From positions 1 to 64,000 of the forward strand of contig JAAVTG010000064.1 in the NCBI GenBank assembly GCA_011947345.1: a DNA stretch of 64,000 nt, given 5' to 3'. Origin of the DNA: Phytophthora quininea (Eukaryota; Oomycota; Peronosporomycetes; Peronosporales; Peronosporaceae). Below the pieces are notes generated by a model. The model had not been told where the DNA came from. It searched no databases and was given only the letters and a program-made list of their open reading frames with translations. Shown here piece after piece: positions 10,345 through 20,714 of the stretch (the first letter of the stretch is position 1; each line of letters opens with the position of its first letter). Position numbers and translations under genes: made by a program.

Positions 10345-10387
10345 GATGGGATGTTGTCGGTTCGACTCGAACAGACAACATCCCATC
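10345..10387. repeat. Near-perfect 43-nt palindrome upstream of the intact effector
   Basis: The arms GATGGGATGTTGTC (10345-10358) and GACAACATCCCATC (10374-10387) pair perfectly over 14 bp. After one mismatch, six more inner pairs (GTTCGA/TCGAAC) leave almost no loop. The inner part contains TTGTCGGTTCGA, which recurs upstream of effector copies 2 and 5. It is 185 nt before the ATG at 10572 and could be a regulatory fold-back or part of a small inverted-repeat element. Confidence 0.7.
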
Positions 10388-10509
10388 CAAAGATGAACAC
10401 GCACCGCTGTCCGAGATGACAAAAACCGGATGGAGCATATCAATTGTTGACAATGCATCACAATGAGACATCCGGAATAATGATCCCCGAAAGCTTTGCC
10501 GTTCGCCCC

Positions 10510-10565
10510 TGAACCACTCGACGCCCTCGTCTTCATTGTATAAGTCATTCTCCGAACTGCACTGT
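10510..10565 (+). promoter_or_regulatory. Candidate core promoter of RxLR effector 1
   Basis: TGAACCACT (10510-10518) is shared, as TGAACCA(C/T)T, with the region 38-62 nt upstream of the ATG in effector copies 2, 3 and 5. About 20 nt before the ATG the stretch TCATTCTCC resembles the oomycete initiator (YCATTYY core). Both are pattern matches by eye. Confidence 0.35.
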
Positions 10566-10571
10566 TGGACT

Positions 10572-11714
10572 ATGAGAATTTGTCACTTCCTGTTACATAT
10601 ATTCATCGTGATTGCTCTCGGCAACGCTAGAGCCGCAACCGGCTCGGCAGGAAGGCTGTTGAGAGTGACAACTACCGTCGATGGAGTCGACAACTCGGAA
10701 GAGCGAGTGTCCAACCTCTCGCTGCTGAAAAATGCCATGTCCAAGACCCAGTCCAAAATCTCTTCGGCAGCGTCGTCAGTCAAGCTCCAACTGTGGGGAA
10801 CGAGCGGCAAGAACGTCGACGAGTTGAAGAAACTGCTGGGCCTGCAGAACTTCGACGACGCAGCGTTGAAGGCGTCATCGCAGTTCAAAGTGTACGACGA
10901 ACTACTGACTGCCCAAGTGTCTCGCTGGTACAAGAAGGACATGACCCCAGAGCAGGTTCGTGTTTTCCTCGGCATGGACAAAATGTCGGACCCCGTGATG
11001 TTCGACAGCCTCAACTGGAAATACTACGGACAGTTCGTAGAGAAGCAGATTCCGGTGTGGATCAAGAAGGACGAATCGCTGACCAACGTCTGGAACAATT
11101 TAGAACTGAGCGTTGCCACCAATATCTATGTGTTGTCGAATAGTCCCAAATACAGACTCTACGACAATTTCATGACCAAGAAGTTCGAAGGGTACGCCAT
11201 GAACTCGCTGACGAAGGAGGAAGTGGCGACCAAGATGAAGATTACGAACATGCATGGCCTGGAAAAGAAAGTGAACAAAATATGGCTCAAGAAATATGGC
11301 GAGTCACTGGAAAAGTACCGACTGGACGGTTGGTACAACAACGGCTTCACAAGCTACGATGTCTGGGCAACGCTGAAGGTGGGGGCTATTCGGCCCAATG
11401 AGCGAGCGAACTCTCCAAAGTACCAGACGTATCTAAGTTATGTCAAGAAGCTGGACAATGAGGTTGAAATTTACAGACAGTATCTCCTGCCAGTTGCCAA
11501 CGCCATTGGGAAGAAGGCCACGGACGCGGAAATCAGCACGAGAATCAAGATCTGGGTTGACTCTAATCGATCCGAGAACTTTGTCAAGTACGCGCTGGGC
11601 TTGAACGGACTGAAGGGGAAGGAGCTGACGAAGAACAAGAACTACAAATACTTTGAGGCGTTTGTCAAGGATAGGGACACTCAGAAGCTGGTACGCGAAC
11701 AAGTGATGCGGTAA
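10572..11714 (+). CDS. RxLR-dEER effector with W/Y-rich modules, intact
   Basis: This frame encodes 380 residues without breaks. The ATG at 10572 is chosen over an in-frame upstream start because it begins a typical secretion signal (MRICHFLLHIFIVIALG; cleavage near residue 20-24). RLLR follows at residues 28-31 and NSEER ends at residue 45, the canonical translocation motif pair. The rest is built of helical modules with recurring W, Y and L positions: VSRWYKKDMTPEQVRVFLG, WKYYGQFVEKQIPVW, YRLYDNFMTKKFEGY, YDVWATLKVG, NYKYFEAFVKD. This matches WY/LWY effectors, which act inside host plant cells, often on defence or RNA-silencing proteins. The target is not readable from sequence. It is the only unbroken member of the seven-copy cluster at 10.5-24.3 kb. 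Confidence 0.9.
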   Translation: MRICHFLLHIFIVIALGNARAATGSAGRLLRVTTTVDGVDNSEERVSNLSLLKNAMSKTQSKISSAASSVKLQLWGTSGKNVDELKKLLGLQNFDDAALKASSQFKVYDELLTAQVSRWYKKDMTPEQVRVFLGMDKMSDPVMFDSLNWKYYGQFVEKQIPVWIKKDESLTNVWNNLELSVATNIYVLSNSPKYRLYDNFMTKKFEGYAMNSLTKEEVATKMKITNMHGLEKKVNKIWLKKYGESLEKYRLDGWYNNGFTSYDVWATLKVGAIRPNERANSPKYQTYLSYVKKLDNEVEIYRQYLLPVANAIGKKATDAEISTRIKIWVDSNRSENFVKYALGLNGLKGKELTKNKNYKYFEAFVKDRDTQKLVREQVMR

Positions 11715-12237
11715 ACGGAGTTAACTCTACGAAGTGTAAGACGAGGTAGAGCAAGTAAGCAATTCAGTGCTGCATCCAAGAATTGCATTTCGTTTACGGG
11801 ACGCTGAAGAGTGTCATGAAGCTTTGTCGGTTCGATCGCTGAACCATTGGATAATTCACTCGACAAACCGCACGACAATGCGCGTTCACCCTTCTTCCTA
11901 CTCATCCTGGCTGCTCTCGTGGCAAGCTGCACCGCCGCCCAATCGACTGCAGACTCGACAGGAAGGTCGCTGAGAGTTGCTGTTACGTTCGGTGAGGTCG
12001 ACAATTCTGAAGAGCGAGCCCCCAACCTCTCGCTGCTGAAAAATGCCATGTCCAAGACCATCACTTCAGCAGCGACGTCGATGAAGATCAAAATGTGGGG
12101 AACTAGTGGCAAGAACGTCGACGAGTTGAAGAAACTGCTGGGCCTGCAGAACTTCGACGACGCAGCGTTGAAGGCGTCGCCGCAGTTCAAAGTGTACGAC
12201 GAACTACTGACTGCCCAAGTGTCTCGCTGGTCCAAGA
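11552..12237. repeat. Duplicated block A (effector 3' end + intergenic + next effector 5' end)
   Basis: This block is nearly identical, with only a few differences, to 21684-22370. It covers the last ~160 bp of effector 1, the whole intergenic spacer and the first ~360 bp of effector 2. Identity drops sharply at both edges. Confidence 0.8.
11840..11848 (+). promoter_or_regulatory. Shared TGAACCATT motif before effector 2
   Basis: It lies 38 nt before the ATG at 11878 and is preceded by TTGTCGGTTCGA (11824-11835). The same pair occurs before effector 5 (21960-21984). Because both lie in the duplicated block, conservation between these two copies carries little weight by itself. Confidence 0.3.
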
Positions 12238-12618
12238 AGGACATGGCCCCAGAGCAGGTTCGTGTTACGCCTCGGCATGGACAAAATGTCGGACTCCGTG
12301 ATGTTCGACAGCCTCAACTGGAAATACTACGGACAGTTCGTAGAGAAGCAGATTCCGGTGTGGATCAAGAAGGACGAATCGGTGACCACATTCTAGAAGA
12401 ACTTGGGCCTGAATAAAAACTATACGATAAATTTGTGACCAACAAGTTTGAAAAGTAGGCCGGAAACATGCCTACCAAGCCTGAAGTGGAGGCGAAGATG
12501 AGATCAGTAAGATGCAAGGCATGGAGCGGTATATCAACAAGGTCTGATTGGAGAGGTACGCGACAAAGTTCAACAAATTCCGACTGGATGGCTGGAAGAA
12601 CAGTGGCTTTACGAGCTA

Positions 12619-12642
12619 ACGTGGTTTATCAATTGATGACCC
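12619..12642 (+). repeat. Left 24-bp TIR of the 893-bp element
   Basis: It is exactly inverted relative to 13488-13511. Confidence 0.85.
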
Positions 12643-12950
12643 ACCAGGGGAAGTTAAGCGCGAACGGGGATGCCGAAAATCCGTTTTGCTTAACGGCTTC
12701 TGGTTTGTTGCACGATATTCTAGAGACGCTGAACGATTTTTCTCCCAGGCCGCAGCAAAAACGAACTGGAATAGGCTGCGGAACTAAGGGCCAAAGTTGG
12801 CGAAGATATCGCTTTTTATTACCGATTTACCAATTCATGACCCACTGGTCCCCTATACAAAGTCCCATATAAACTACACAAGCATGCTGTCCAGCACAGC
12901 CGGAGATACAGCTGGTGTCGATGAAAGCTCCACTCACTCTGATAGTAGCT

Positions 12951-13333
12951 TCAGTTGGCGTGCTTTTGCGCTTGCATCGCTTCTTTCGCGGAGGAGAGGT
13001 CTCCAATGCGAATAATCTTCGCTGTCGAATCGACGGTCTTGCGCGAGCCTTTTTTCCTCACAGGCGAGGGAGGAAGAGCATAAATTTCCTCTCGACAGTC
13101 TTGTCGAACGCGCAGCCAGTTTGCTAAGCCAAGCTTACTTCGAATGATGTAATTCGATTCACTCTTATGCAGCCGTGCCATCATGTTGGGTAGTGAGAGA
13201 GGAATATCCCGCTTCAGAGACATCGCGACACGTTTGACGAGTTTACAGCATGTGTGATGGTCTTTCCTTCACGGACGCGCTTGATTGCATCCTCCAGCTC
13301 TGCATCTGTGAAGCCTGCTTTCATCTTCCCAAA
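12951..13333 (-). pseudogene. Transposase N-terminal fragment in the 893-bp element
   Basis: The minus strand from 13330 reads a short helix-turn-helix-like stretch with GKTITHAV and SNVSR, then a stop. One base out of frame, a 90-residue stretch (13223-12951) follows with ARLHKSESNYIIRSKLGLANW and a basic tail. It is likely the DNA-binding end of a pogo-like transposase with one frameshift. The catalytic part is absent. The assignment is weak beyond the helix-turn-helix. Confidence 0.4.
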
Positions 13334-13487
13334 GAGAAGCCGATATCTTCTCTCCTTCAGCAAAAATTACTTGAGTCATGAACTGGTCAGAAAATCCATT
13401 AGCCAATCACGGAGCGTAGACGCCTGCTCGGCCCGAAAAGCAAGGCACGGATTGGATAAAATTGTGCTGTGGTCCATGATCTGGTCA

Positions 13488-13511
13488 GGGTCATCAATTG
13501 ATAAACCACGT
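13488..13511 (-). repeat. Right 24-bp TIR of the 893-bp element
   Basis: It is the exact reverse complement of 12619-12642. The effector sequence GCGATGTCTGGGC resumes directly after it. Confidence 0.85.
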
Positions 13512-13781
13512 TGCGATGTCTGGGCAAAGCTGAAGGCGAGAGCAATTCGGCCCAGTGACCAAGCGAGCTCTCCTTCGTTCCAGACGTACAGAAGTTATGC
13601 CAAGAAACTCGACGAAGAGATTGACGATTTCAAGAAGGTTGGCTTGTCGGCTACCAACAGCATCGGGAAGACAGCCTCGAGGGAGAGAAGTTGACTACCC
13701 ACAAGAACTTTAAGTTCTTCGAGGACTTCATCAAGGACAGAAAGACCATGCAGGTTGTTCGTGAGCTGGTCCTAAGGTGAT

Positions 13782-14764
13782 GTATCAAAACTATCAGAAG
13801 CTTTCGGGGAGGGCAACATTTCCGGACCTCTAAGTTCTATCAGGTATTGGTTCCTTCCTGCTACGTTGTCAGGAGTTATTACGCTCATTAATGGGCGTAC
13901 AATTCATGGGTCACATTGCCATTTTGACCATTTGCACAGTTCAGCCGCAAAGAAGTAGATGCTACTATCAGAGTGATCGCAGACCTGATTGAAGTAGTAT
14001 CTGCAGGCATTGCGACTCGAACTACGCTTTGTCGCACCAACTAACGACAGCTCGTACAACAACATTGTGCGACTTAATGGCACAACAATGGCCAAAGCAG
14101 CAGGATCACTGAACACGTTACGACAATTGAGAGCGAGCACCAGCACTTTGTAACGAACTCTTGTGGTCCTCCTTTTCCTGGAGTAGCCGCTAGCTCGTGT
14201 GCTGACCCTGCGTTGGATCCGGTGGGCCGTCCGTCACTAACTTCAACACCTTCAACAACCACTGGCTGACACTGCAACCTATTCATTATCCTTTCTCGAC
14301 GACAACTGTCCTGTCTGCTCTCAACCCTGCAGCCCTTGGCACCTCGCGAAGCGGCTCCTCCACGCCTGTCCTTACTGCAAAGTTTCCGGTGAACCTAGTT
14401 CGAAGGAAACAAGTTTTTCGAGTTGGATCGGAAAGAAGGCCATGTGCACAAGTGTACGAAGATCCATCAGGCAGCGCCAGTGGATTGTCCGACAAGAGCA
14501 CGAGTGTAGTAGGCTGCGGCTCATTGCCGCGCCCAGTTGCTCAAGCTTCCCCTGTTGTCTTCCTGGACTGCCCAGATGGGCAGGAAAGACGCGACGATGG
14601 TGAAAGAGTTTGTGGTACGGGAGGTCTCGAGGAGACTCTCGTCCGCAGTTTGGGATTTACCCGCAAGAGATCTGCAGCAATCATAGTATATGTAGGTGCT
14701 TTAGGAGTTCCAGCTCCCACGTTGGTGCCCAGTGTGTCTAGGAATCCTCGACCTACTACAACGA
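13782..14764. other. Unassigned stretch between effector copy 2 and LINE A
   Basis: A plus frame runs from about 14281 through 14764 and on into the LINE, but its upstream part is Ser/Arg/Pro-rich with no motif I recognise. It may be 5' flank or part of another retroelement. Nothing else is supported. Confidence 0.4.
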
Positions 14765-16440
14765 GGATGTATTTCACAGCTTCTGTGACGATTCCGACCC
14801 GGTTCATCAAACGCTGGCAAGGCATTGTGAATCGGTACGTGTTATACAACCGCGTAAGCACTGGGAAATCTGGGATAAGTATCGTTCAAAAGGACTGGCT
14901 GTGAGGCCACGAGAAGCAGACGGCATCGGGGTTCCTGATGTAGCTACTGTTATTCGTCGCCAACACTTTCAACTTCTCCAGAAATTCGTATTAGCGATTA
15001 CTACACACCCAGACGAAGATGACATCGTATGGTATCGCCCAATGCTCTCCATGATCCAATTACGCTATGGCAACTTCGCCCGCCCGCGATCGAGTGATTT
15101 CTTACTTCAAAACCCACCGAAACCAGCGGGCTGGAGGTCGAGCATGCTACCTTTGTGGTGGAGACACTTGCTACGGGAGTGGAACAGAATTAAATGGCCA
15201 GCCCCGGAGTCGATTCACTACAACAGAATGAAAACTCTGCAGAAGGCGTTATTCACCCCAATTTGGTGGAGCAAGTTGCCTGAATTTCAGGTACTGGATA
15301 CACGAAGCCCAGCAAGTCCGGCGAAGCCCCTGGGGTCAGGGTCAAATGCCTTTCGAGCGCTCTGTCGGGAACTGGCAAAACATAAAGTTATGTTTTGCCG
15401 ACTTTCTGGGTGCCAATCGAGACTGGCCGTCGTCAACGGCATTTTTCACGGACGTCTGCTTCGAGATTCATCCAATACTTGGGACGAAAGTGCTTCCGCA
15501 TGACATTTTCGTGCTCTACCATCAAATGAGGCGATTATTTCATCGCTTACTACCGCATTCGGACGAAGGAGGAATGCAGGAAGTAAGAAGTACGAATTCA
15601 CCGCCGATATTTGGAATCAAGGTAAGTAGCTGTCTCCCAACAGAACCAACTACGCGATTCTTCCCAAATTTGCGATCGCAAGATTGGAAGGTGATTCTCC
15701 AGCAAGTTCCGGAGTTGATGCATCATCCGATGGAAGACCTGGGGTGTCCTCGACAAAGGATTCATGAGACCTTGTCCAGTGTGATTTCTCTACGTGGATA
15801 TCTACTGCCGGTAATTCATGATGTGATAGTACGAATGTGCTTCGGAGACCTCACAGTCGGTTCACGACTATACTTCCTCAGAGAACTAAATCCTACCATC
15901 CAAAACTGCGTTCGTCCGGAATGCCAGGAGATCGAAACGGTAGAACACTGTTTTTCACGTGCCCGTCATTAGAACCAATGTGGAGCGAACTATGGAGCCG
16001 GTGGTCGAGGTTCTTTTGCGTCGATCTAATCTGGAGGTTGCTACTCTTCCCAAGGTTGCAAGACCTCCGTAGGAACTGGAGAAGTGAGCACAAAGAACTG
16101 ATACTTCTATGGAGGATCTACACAGCGATTGTGTTTCATGCAACATGGCGGCTCAGGAACGACATTCATTTCCAGGAAACAACAGCTGAAGTGCCAAATA
16201 TTCTCAATCTGCTGAACTCGTTCAAGATGCACTACCAATTCCTCTACCAACACGCACATGAGATTCATTGCAACCGCGCTACTGTGGCCCGGGTGCTGCA
16301 AAAACTTGGCTTTGATCCGCCAGAAAATAATATCCCGGAACCCATTCACCACTTGTGGACGACACGAACGTAACTCTCACGGATAGATACCTTATCACCT
16401 TAAGACGAGAAATCCGCTAAACAGTTAATCAATTCAATTT
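14765..16440 (+). mobile_element. LINE copy A, 5'-truncated ORF2 C-terminus
   Basis: The copy starts inside ORF2 (TASVTIPTRFIKRWQ) and runs to the conserved 3' end GTTAATCAATTCAATTTC near 16420-16438. It matches the minus-strand LINE at 58141-56523 very closely over its whole length, so 5' truncation at about 14765 is clear. Frames 14901-15503, 15346-15972 and 15837-16373 are successive pieces of one protein separated by indels. A zinc-binding RT tail shows in RPECQEIETVEHCF. No poly-A tail is present. Confidence 0.85.
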
Positions 16441-18260
16441 CTCCTACCATTTGGTAATCTCGACACTTTGACCGAGTTAGCCAAACAATTAGATCACAAG
16501 CTGATGACAAGACTTCAACTTTGGAAAGGGCGAGCTCGAACACTCGTGAGAAGGCGACTAATTGTCCAAGCTATCGTACTGTCGACGATATGGTACTTTA
16601 CGACGACGACTGTTATTCCCACTAGGTATATCAAACGGTGGCAAAGCGCCGTAAAAACGTTCATACTCTACAACCGGGTTGGAGCTAGTCGTGGAGGTAT
16701 TAACATCGTTCCCACTTCATTTGCCATACAAGCACGGCAAGACGATGGAATTGGGGTACCAGAGATTATGCCCTGCATCCGGAGACAACGTTTTCTCTTC
16801 CTTCAAAATTTGTCAAAGTCCTCGCTTGTCATAATGAAAACGACGAAACAGTGTGGTATAGACCCATAGCAGAATTACTACGACACCGATATGGGGAATT
16901 TGTACGTCCGTGGTCGGGAGAGTTTTTGCTACAAAATCCACCTGAACCTCCTGGATGGAAAGCAACAATGCTCCCGTTATGGTGGCGTAAACTACTGCAA
17001 GATTGGAGACGCGTAAAATGGCCAAGCAAGTACTCATTACGATACACTAGAATGAAGACACTCCAACACTCGTTATTCAGCCCAATATGGTGGAATGCAT
17101 CGACAAATTTCCAAGTGTGGTGCAGACAAGATACTCATCGCGCACCACTGGGAACAGGACCCGTCAAGTTCCGGTGCCTCTATAAAGAGCTTGCTTCAAA
17201 AGGCAAATGGTGTATAGCAGACTTTCTAGATACTTCCCATCGATGGCCAACGCTCATGGTGTTTTTCAGGGGGTATCTACCGAGTTAAGTCCAATTCTGG
17301 GGTCCAGGTTTGCGCTGACGGATATCACCCAGCTTTATCGACAGCTAACCCAGGTATTTGAACGGGTATTGCCACACCCAGAGACAGGTGGAATAAGCGC
17401 GGCAACGCGAGGTGCAATGCCGCCGACATTTGGACTGACAGTCGGAAAAACATCTCGTTTCTTCCCAAATCTAAAATCCCAAGACTGGGACAAATTGTTG
17501 CGGCCTGATAGATGCGTGCAACCACACCCCATGAAAGTGCTTGGCTGTCCGCAACGACAGATCCATACAACGTTACAACAGATACTCGCCCTCCGCCAGT
17601 TTCTGGTTCCTGTTATCCACGATGTGATGCTGAGAATGTTCTTTGGAGACCTCATTGTCGGATCAAGGCTGTTCTTCCTCAAGTCGTTAAATCCTACGAT
17701 TCAACAGTGTGTGAGACGATCATGTGCTGCGATAGAAACAGTAGAGCACTGTTTCTTCTCGTGCCCAGCTCTGACGCAAATGTGGACCCCATTGTGGTCC
17801 CCATGGCATAAGGCTTTCGCGACGGAGTTGGATTGGCGATTGCTAATTTTTCCTAAACCACGAGACCTGAATAGGGAGTGGGGCAGAACCAAAAGGTGGT
17901 CCTGCTACTGTGGCGAGTCCACACTGCGATCGCGTTCCATGCTACGTGGAGATTGAGAAACGACATAGTATTCCGTGAAACTACAGCTGAAGTACCAAGC
18001 GTCCAAAATGTGATGTCCTCCTTTCGACGACGCTGTCTGTTCATCAATCACCATTCAGCAGAGCTTGGGATTGACGACAAAATTGTAATCTCTGTTCTGG
18101 AGAAGTTAGGCTTTGACCCACCTGCGCCGCGACACACACCCAGCAAGTCACGTTTGGATTCCACGAAACTAAGCAGCAGAACGACCAAGTAGTACACGAT
18201 CGTAGCTAGAAAAACGGTTTATCCGACTGGTTAATCAACTTAAATTTCTCTTTTCCCAAG
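16441..18260 (+). mobile_element. LINE copy B, diverged 5'-truncated relative of A
   Basis: This copy begins right behind the 3' end of copy A, in the same orientation. It covers the same ORF2 region plus about 50 residues further upstream (LIVQAIVLSTIWYF, TTTVIPTRYIKRWQ). Clear protein-level similarity with many substitutions marks it as a different subfamily. Frames 16468-16869, 16851-17288, 17207-17956 and 17878-18192 are pieces of one broken frame, with CAAIETVEHCFFSCP as the zinc tail. The 3' end GTTAATCAACTTAAATTTC near 18229 parallels copy A. Confidence 0.8.
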
Positions 18261-18330
18261 ACTTGACATTTGTTTATGGGGGACTGGATGATAAAAATGT
18301 GTACAGACATCCGGAATCGTGTTCTACCGC

Positions 18331-18339
18331 TGAACCACT
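18331..18339 (+). promoter_or_regulatory. Shared TGAACCACT motif before effector 3
   Basis: It lies 57 nt before the ATG at 18388, the same order of distance as in copy 1 (62 nt). An AAGGCTCTCACCTT stretch that follows it also occurs at 10325-10338, before copy 1. Confidence 0.35.
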
Positions 18340-18387
18340 CAAGGCTCTCACCTTCACTGTCAAAATCACCCAACAAACCGGACTACG

Positions 18388-19505
18388 ATGCGAGTTCATT
18401 AATTCCTTGCATGTCTCCTCGTCACGGTAGCTTGGTCACAGGTTCCGCCAAAACGACTACCGCATCAACAGGAAGGCTTCTGAGAGTCGCTGTTGCGTTC
18501 AAAGAAGTCGACAATTCCGAAGAGCGAGCCCCCAGCCTGTCGTCATTGAAAAATGCCGTGTCTAAGACCCAATCCAAGATCACTTCGTCCGTGAAGCTCA
18601 AACTGTAGGGAACTAGCGGCAAGAACGTCGACGAGTTGAAGAAACTGCTGGGCCTGCAGAACTTCGACGACGCAGCGTTGAAGGCGTCGCCGCAGTTCAA
18701 AGTGTACGACGAACTACTGACTGCCCAAGTGTCTCGCTGGTCCAAGAAGAACATGACCCCAGAGCAGGTTCGTGTTACGCTCGGCATGGACAAAATGTCG
18801 GACTCCGTGATGTTCGACAGCCTCAACTGGAAATACTACGGAAAGTTCGTAGAGAAGCAGATTCCGGTGTGGATCAAGAAGGACGAGTCGCTGACCAACG
18901 TGTGGAAGAACTTAGTGCTGACCAAAGTGATTAGGAAGGCTGACCTTGTCAATAGCCCTAACTTCATACTTTCCCTAAAGTTTGTGACCAGCAAGTTCGA
19001 AAACTACGCCATGAACTCGCTTACCAAGGCCGAGGTTGAAGCGAAGAATGGGATCAGCCAAATGCAAGGGTTTGAGCGACACATCCATGAGTTATGGCTG
19101 ACGCAATACGCGGAAAGGTTCGCCAAGTACCGACTCGAAGGCTGGAAGAACAATGGCTTCACAAGTTACGATGTCTGGGCAAAGTTGAAGGTGGGTCAAT
19201 TCGGCCGGGCCAGCGAGCGAGCGAACTCTCCAGAGTTTCGGATTTACGAAAGCTACGTCAAGAAGCTGGACGACGAGGTGGCAGAATTCCGGCCGTATGG
19301 TTTGCCGGTTGCCAATGCTATCGGGAAGGAGGCCACGAACGCAGAAATCAATTCGAGAATCAGGTTTTGGATCGACTCCAGCCGATCCGATGCTTTTGTC
19401 GAATACTCGCTAGGTTTAAATGGACTGCAGGGGAGGAAACTGACCACGAACAAAAACTACAAGTATTTCAAGACGTTCCTCGAAGAAAAGAAAAGAAGCT
19501 GTTAG
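18388..19505 (+). pseudogene. RxLR effector copy 3, broken in its signal peptide and first module
   Basis: The ATG at 18388 is followed after three codons by TAA, and the signal peptide is out of frame with the body. RLLR and NSEER are intact downstream. A TGG-to-TAG change at 18606-18608 stops the frame; copy 1 has Trp there. Beyond the stop, about 290 residues of W/Y modules are open to 19505 (LLGLQNFDDAAL, WSKKNMTPEQVRV, WKYYGKFVEKQIPVW, SYDVWAKLKVG). The first ~260 bp of the module region are almost identical to copy 2. The long open C-terminus suggests recent loss. Only three early lesions separate it from an intact frame. Confidence 0.85.
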
Positions 19506-20714
19506 CTGCCCGCGAGCATGCTCTGAAGCAACCAGAGTAAATGTTTTCTGGGTGCTAGTAACAAACTCCATGGACAGAAACGTTGTACCTGTTGAGACTT
19601 TGCCGGTGTTTTGAAGTGCTGCAGTGTAAGTAAATGTCATCAGTGGATTACAATACTGTGGATACATCTCATGCGAACGCTTTCAACATATTCGTAAATC
19701 AAATTGTGCGATATTATTCCGGCTTACCAAAAACACACATAAAACACTGTGGTCCAATCATTCCAGCACATTTTATGTAATCGAGAAATTCATGAAAAAG
19801 TACGAGTCATCGAAACGGAAGAACGCTGGGGGAGCGCTGGGGATTCTTGGCGCCGTGGCTCAGGAACGCCCGCGTCGCCTTCAACTTTTGGGCCGAAGAG
19901 GACATGTGGCACACTGTCATGCGCCATCTCGAAGTGAAGCTGCCGTGGCAGCCTGCAAGCGACCGCGTGGGGGCTGGCACCAAGAGCATCGCGACAAGGT
20001 CAAACAAGCGCGGGACGGTCTGTTGCTACTGGCAGCCGTGGAGCACGTGAACCATCAGGCGTGGACATTTTAAAGAAGAAATACTGCAAACTTGAACTGG
20101 GGAAAGAAGGAGATGCTCTCTATGAAGAGGACACCCCGGTCCGGTATTTTTAAAGATCGATCCGCAGAAGGACACTCTGCTCGGTGACTTGGCGAACAGT
20201 CGTGGAGTGAGCCAGAGAGAACTTCGAAGTGAAGGATACCTCAAAGCGCTAAAGAAATTGCAGGTTTGGACAGGAATTTATGAGAACCCCGTGCCTGAGT
20301 GGAGATTCAGATCCCAGTTCGTCTGCTATTTGAGCCGGTAGCGAGGTATGGAGGTGGAGATTCGTGCGGTGTTAAGGAGACAGAGAAGTCGTTCAAAAGG
20401 CCTATCTCCAGGATGTTTGCATGCAGGTTTATGCTTGAACCAATGGTGGCCAAAGTGGACTCGATGCCTCTCACGTCGCACAGTATGCAGACCATGGAAC
20501 GTCTCGTAAAGAGGAACGTTTGGATCTCGGAGCTGTCACTGCGGATGGGGTTTTATCGCGATCTCGTGGCTGAAGAGCAGAAATTAGTGATCCTGTTCGA
20601 ATATTGCACTATTGGCGAGGACAGTTTGGGGGTGGCGAGCTTTATGCGCTTTTTTCTTGACGTGCACGAAGGTATTCGACAGTAGAATCAATTGATTTGT
20701 TCGAAATTGTTACA
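19506..20714. other. Spacer, no recognised gene
   Basis: A 128-residue plus frame (20299-20685) and a shorter one near 19847-20050 (AFNFWAEEDMWHTVMRHLE) are open but match nothing I know. The segment is not related to the flanking effectors by eye. Confidence 0.4.

Larger units (their letters stand above)
12619..13511 (-). mobile_element. 893-bp TA-flanked DNA transposon in effector copy 2
   Basis: Perfect 24-bp inverted ends start ACGTGGTTTATC (12619-12642) and are mirrored at 13488-13511. The host reading is interrupted at a TA: TA on the left (12617-12618) and TG, a one-base change, on the right (13512-13513). TA duplication points to the Tc1/mariner/pogo superfamily. Inside, the minus strand has a helix-turn-helix-like piece (TDAELEDAIKRVREGKTITHAV, about 13312-13240; 'GKTITHAV' is pipsqueak-like) and a 90-residue frame (13223-12951). 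Subterminal copies of the end motif recur near 12828-12845 and 13470. No DDE core is seen, so it is non-autonomous. Confidence 0.75.
11878..13781 (+). pseudogene. RxLR effector copy 2, broken and interrupted by a transposon
   Basis: The start ATG at 11878 matches copy 5 (22014), but a C is missing in the run after the fifth codon, so the signal peptide is out of frame. The body then shows RSLR and NSEER and W/Y modules almost identical to copies 1 and 3. An extra base near 12268 breaks the frame again, and a TAG near 12394 stands where the relatives have Trp. From 12619 to 13511 a TA-flanked transposon is inserted in the SYDVW module; the gene resumes at 13512 and can be followed to a stop near 13781. 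It cannot make a full effector. Confidence 0.85.

Noticed and set aside
10359..10369. tRNA B-box-like GGTTCGACTCG
   Set aside because: No A-box, acceptor stem or anticodon arm can be folded around it; it is the core of a palindrome.
10583..11014. Open minus-strand frame of 143 codons opposite effector 1
   Set aside because: It is a shadow of the effector coding strand; similar antisense frames appear opposite copies 2, 3 and 5 for the same reason.
14281..14764. Upstream extension of the frame 14389-14904 as LINE ORF1
   Set aside because: It does not resemble the ORF1 of the full-length copy at 62695-60799. Similarity to the LINE begins only at about 14765.
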